Positions 14,044-16,284 of a stretch of 16,284 nucleotides of DNA are shown here, in pieces. Within the stretch, counting starts at the first letter, position 1. Every line of letters starts with the position of its first letter. The translations under genes were made by a program, and so were the position numbers. The notes beneath the pieces were generated by a model, which was not told the DNA's origin, ran no database searches, and saw only the letters and a list, made by a program, of their open reading frames with translations. Source of the DNA: Lachnospiraceae bacterium. GTDB taxonomy: Bacteria > Bacillota_A > Clostridia > Lachnospirales > Lachnospiraceae. Where the stretch lies: the NCBI GenBank assembly GCA_028694115.1, contig JAQUUB010000100.1:1-16284 (forward strand), read 5' to 3'.

Positions 14044-16134
14044 TCAACCTTTCTCATTCTCATGATATTTTCCCTTTGGGAAACCCAAACTTGTTCTGCA
14101 GATAATGGGATCACAAATAAATAAAAGCGACGGTAACATGGTAAGTACTACGATGGTACTGATGACTGCTCCTCTGGAAAGTAGCACTGTAATTGCACTA
14201 ATCATGTCGATAGCAGAGTAAAGACCTACTCCAAAGGTCGCTGCAAAGAAACTACAACCGCTAATAATAATAGGCTTCATAGAACCCTGATGTGCGAGGA
14301 CTACGGATTCTCTTCTTCCCATTCCACTCTGCCTGTTCTTACAATATTTACCTGTCATCAAAATTGCATAATCTACAGTTGCCCCTAACTGTATCGTTCC
14401 TATTACAATACTTGCTACAAACGGAAGAGGTGTCCCTGCATAATATGGAATTGCCATATTTACACAGATTGCAAATTCTATGACAGATACCAGAATCACA
14501 GGTAGCGAAACTGACTTAAACAAAATCATAATAATTAGGAAAATAGCCGCTATAGAAGCTATATTAACGCGCGTTAAGTCGATATCGGTTACATCAGATA
14601 AATCTTTTGTTAATGGTGCCTCACCTATTACTAAAGAATCTGGACTATAAGATTTTACAATACCATCTACTTCTCTTATCTGATTATTTACCTCGTCGGT
14701 AGCTGTTTTGTATTCCGAGCATACAAACTGTATTTCATAATCATCGCTCTTTAGATCTTCCATTACATCTGCTGGAACCAAATCCATAGGAATCGCCGGT
14801 CCTAAAAAGGAATCAACACCGATGGCCCACTTAACTCCTTCTACCGCCTCTATTTTATCGAGCATTCCCTCTTTGTCTTTAGCTGAAAGACCATTTTTAA
14901 GCATTATCATGTACACACTATTCATATTAAAGTTTTTTTCCAACTTTTTATTTGCAATAGCACTATCTAATGTTTCTGGTAGAGAACTATCAATATTGTA
15001 ATAAAGCTCTACATGATTATTACCATAAATGGCTGGAAAAAGAATCACAGCAAACACAATAATATTGATTAAATAATGCTTTGTAATAAAATGCGATATC
15101 TTCTTCATCTCTGGAATATACGGTTTATGGCTTGTTTTATCAATGAGCCTTTCAAAATTTAGAATCAAAGCAGGTAGGAGGGTGACACAGCAAATAACTC
15201 CGATTGCTACCCCTTTCATCATAACGATTCCAATATTTCTACCTAATGCAAATGTCATAAGCATTAATGCTGCAAATCCCGCTAGCGTTGTAACGGAGCT
15301 TCCAGCGACCGATGAAAACGTTCTTGCAATCGCATGTGCCATCGCTTCTGTCTTATTCCCATGAAACTCTTTCTTATTCTCAGTGTAGCTATCCAATAAG
15401 AAAATAGAATAATCCATCGTAACACCTAGCTGTAGAACCGCTGCCAGGGCCTGCGTGATATAGGAAATCTCTCCAATCACAATATTACTACCAAGATTAT
15501 AAACAATGGCTGCCCCAATGCTTCCTAAGAATAATACTGGAACGAAAAAGGAATCCATTGCAATGCATAAAACAATCATGGATAAGCATGCTGCAATTAC
15601 AACGTAGATTGGCATTTCCTTTATCGATAAGTTCTTAATGTCTGTAACAATACCACTCATTCCACTGATAAAGCATTGATCTCCAACGGTCTCACGCATA
15701 TTAGTAACCGCTGTCATTGTATCATCAGCAGAGGTTGTATTGTCAAAGAGCACCACCATCATCGTGGCATCTCCATTAAATAAAGCCGTCTTTAAATCAT
15801 CTGGTAATAGTTCATTTGGTGTTGAGATATCAACCATGTCATCGTACCAAAGTACACTTTTTACATGCTCAATTCCTTCTATTGTAGTTTTTAATTTTAC
15901 TACATCCTTATACTGCATATCTTCTACGACGACCATAGAAAAAGCTCCCATACCAAATTCGTCTACCATGATATCCTGACCTGCAACTGTTTCTAACGAA
16001 TTAGGTAAATAACTCAAAACATCATAATTAATTCGAGTATTTACATATCCAATTACAGAAGGGATTAATAGGAGCAAATATAAAGCAATAATTAGCTTTT
16101 TATGTTTTGCTATTAATCTTCCGACTCCTACCAT
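14044..16134 (-). CDS. MMPL/RND-superfamily membrane transporter
   Basis: The protein is about 696 residues with the duplicated RND plan: one helix (about 13-32), an extracytoplasmic domain, then five helices, repeated once for about 12 helices in total. Each half has the MMPL signature GxxxDY in its central helix: GVTMDY with Asp241-Tyr242 and GATVDY with Asp588-Tyr589. In characterised MMPL proteins such Asp-Tyr pairs carry protons, so proton-driven export of a lipid or other hydrophobic molecule is likely; the cargo is unknown. ATG 16134 has GGAGG 7 nt upstream. ATG 16149 would add five residues encoded by that ribosome site itself, so it is unlikely. It is cotranscribed with the heptad-repeat lipoprotein. 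Confidence 0.9.
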   Translation of the reverse strand: MVGVGRLIAKHKKLIIALYLLLLIPSVIGYVNTRINYDVLSYLPNSLETVAGQDIMVDEFGMGAFSMVVVEDMQYKDVVKLKTTIEGIEHVKSVLWYDDMVDISTPNELLPDDLKTALFNGDATMMVVLFDNTTSADDTMTAVTNMRETVGDQCFISGMSGIVTDIKNLSIKEMPIYVVIAACLSMIVLCIAMDSFFVPVLFLGSIGAAIVYNLGSNIVIGEISYITQALAAVLQLGVTMDYSIFLLDSYTENKKEFHGNKTEAMAHAIARTFSSVAGSSVTTLAGFAALMLMTFALGRNIGIVMMKGVAIGVICCVTLLPALILNFERLIDKTSHKPYIPEMKKISHFITKHYLINIIVFAVILFPAIYGNNHVELYYNIDSSLPETLDSAIANKKLEKNFNMNSVYMIMLKNGLSAKDKEGMLDKIEAVEGVKWAIGVDSFLGPAIPMDLVPADVMEDLKSDDYEIQFVCSEYKTATDEVNNQIREVDGIVKSYSPDSLVIGEAPLTKDLSDVTDIDLTRVNIASIAAIFLIIMILFKSVSLPVILVSVIEFAICVNMAIPYYAGTPLPFVASIVIGTIQLGATVDYAILMTGKYCKNRQSGMGRRESVVLAHQGSMKPIIISGCSFFAATFGVGLYSAIDMISAITVLLSRGAVISTIVVLTMLPSLLFICDPIICRTSLGFPKGKYHENEKG

Positions 16135-16158
16135 TTTTTGTTCCTCCATTTCATATGT

Positions 16159-16179
16159 GGTAGTGTCAAATTTACTACC
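16159..16179. promoter_or_regulatory. Operator-like palindrome upstream of the MMPL gene
   Basis: GGTAGT-9 nt-ACTACC is a perfect inverted repeat just upstream of the MMPL ribosome site, with a minus-strand TTGACA (16171-16166) inside its spacer. Its 21-bp span suits a TetR- or MarR-type repressor, which often controls such transporters, but no such gene is in the window. No convincing -10 follows, so the promoter itself is not assigned. Confidence 0.45.
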
Positions 16180-16284
16180 TTCTCTTTTTATCTAAACCCT
16201 TGAACTTTCTGGTTTTGCATCACTTTTTACATTAAAAAAGCAATGACCTCCCTTTTCGTGTATAATTAGTTCACCACAAACAAA

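Noticed and set aside
16166..16171. TTGACA as the -35 of an MMPL promoter
   Set aside because: A -10 at 16-18 bp would fall on the ribosome site GGAGG, and none resembling TATAAT is there.

Overview
The window looks like chromosomal DNA from a low-GC anaerobic Firmicute of the Clostridia, most likely a plant-glycan-degrading Lachnospiraceae (Lachnoclostridium phytofermentans-like). This rests on AT-rich sequence, AGGAGG-type ribosome sites, an ABC sugar importer without its own ATPase, an AraC regulator with an all-helical sensor half, GH94 phosphorylases, and the pairing of a condensation-fold acyltransferase with a zinc-ribbon membrane protein. The species is inference. I see no rRNA, tRNA, CRISPR array, insertion sequence or phage gene.

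Layout: (1) 49-2067, plus strand: a two-gene operon of an acyltransferase carrying HHxxxDG and a small zinc-ribbon/six-helix membrane protein. (2) 5386-2088, minus strand: a sugar ABC importer operon of lipoprotein binding protein, then two permeases. It has an intercistronic hairpin after the binding-protein gene and a terminator lying inside the 3' end of the convergent zinc-ribbon gene. (3) 5589-6329, plus strand: an AraC-family regulator divergent from the importer. (4) 11490-6311, minus strand: two adjacent GH94 glycoside phosphorylases of different subtypes. The second ends tail-to-tail with the AraC gene, with a 19-bp overlap. (5) 16134-11646, minus strand: an MMPL/RND-type membrane transporter and a large lipoprotein built of xxxLxxG heptad repeats, closed by a clear intrinsic terminator.

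How the parts fit: the importer brings in a beta-linked di- or oligosaccharide. The two cytoplasmic GH94 enzymes would split it with phosphate into a sugar-1-phosphate and a free sugar or sugar acid, saving ATP. An identical 11-bp motif (TCTGATATTTT on the sense strand) lies about 107 bp upstream of the binding-protein start and about 88 bp upstream of the first GH94 start, in the same orientation. This is the best sequence evidence that one regulator, probably the AraC protein encoded between them, controls both operons. The first GH94 enzyme has Gln where characterised relatives have the phosphate-contacting His, and an unusual active-site loop, so its substrate may not be plain cellobiose. 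The MMPL/heptad-repeat pair is a separate envelope module, and the acyltransferase pair is separate again.

All intergenic gaps are under 300 bp. The largest are 5387-5588 (divergent regulatory region) and 11491-11645 (GH94 promoter plus terminator).
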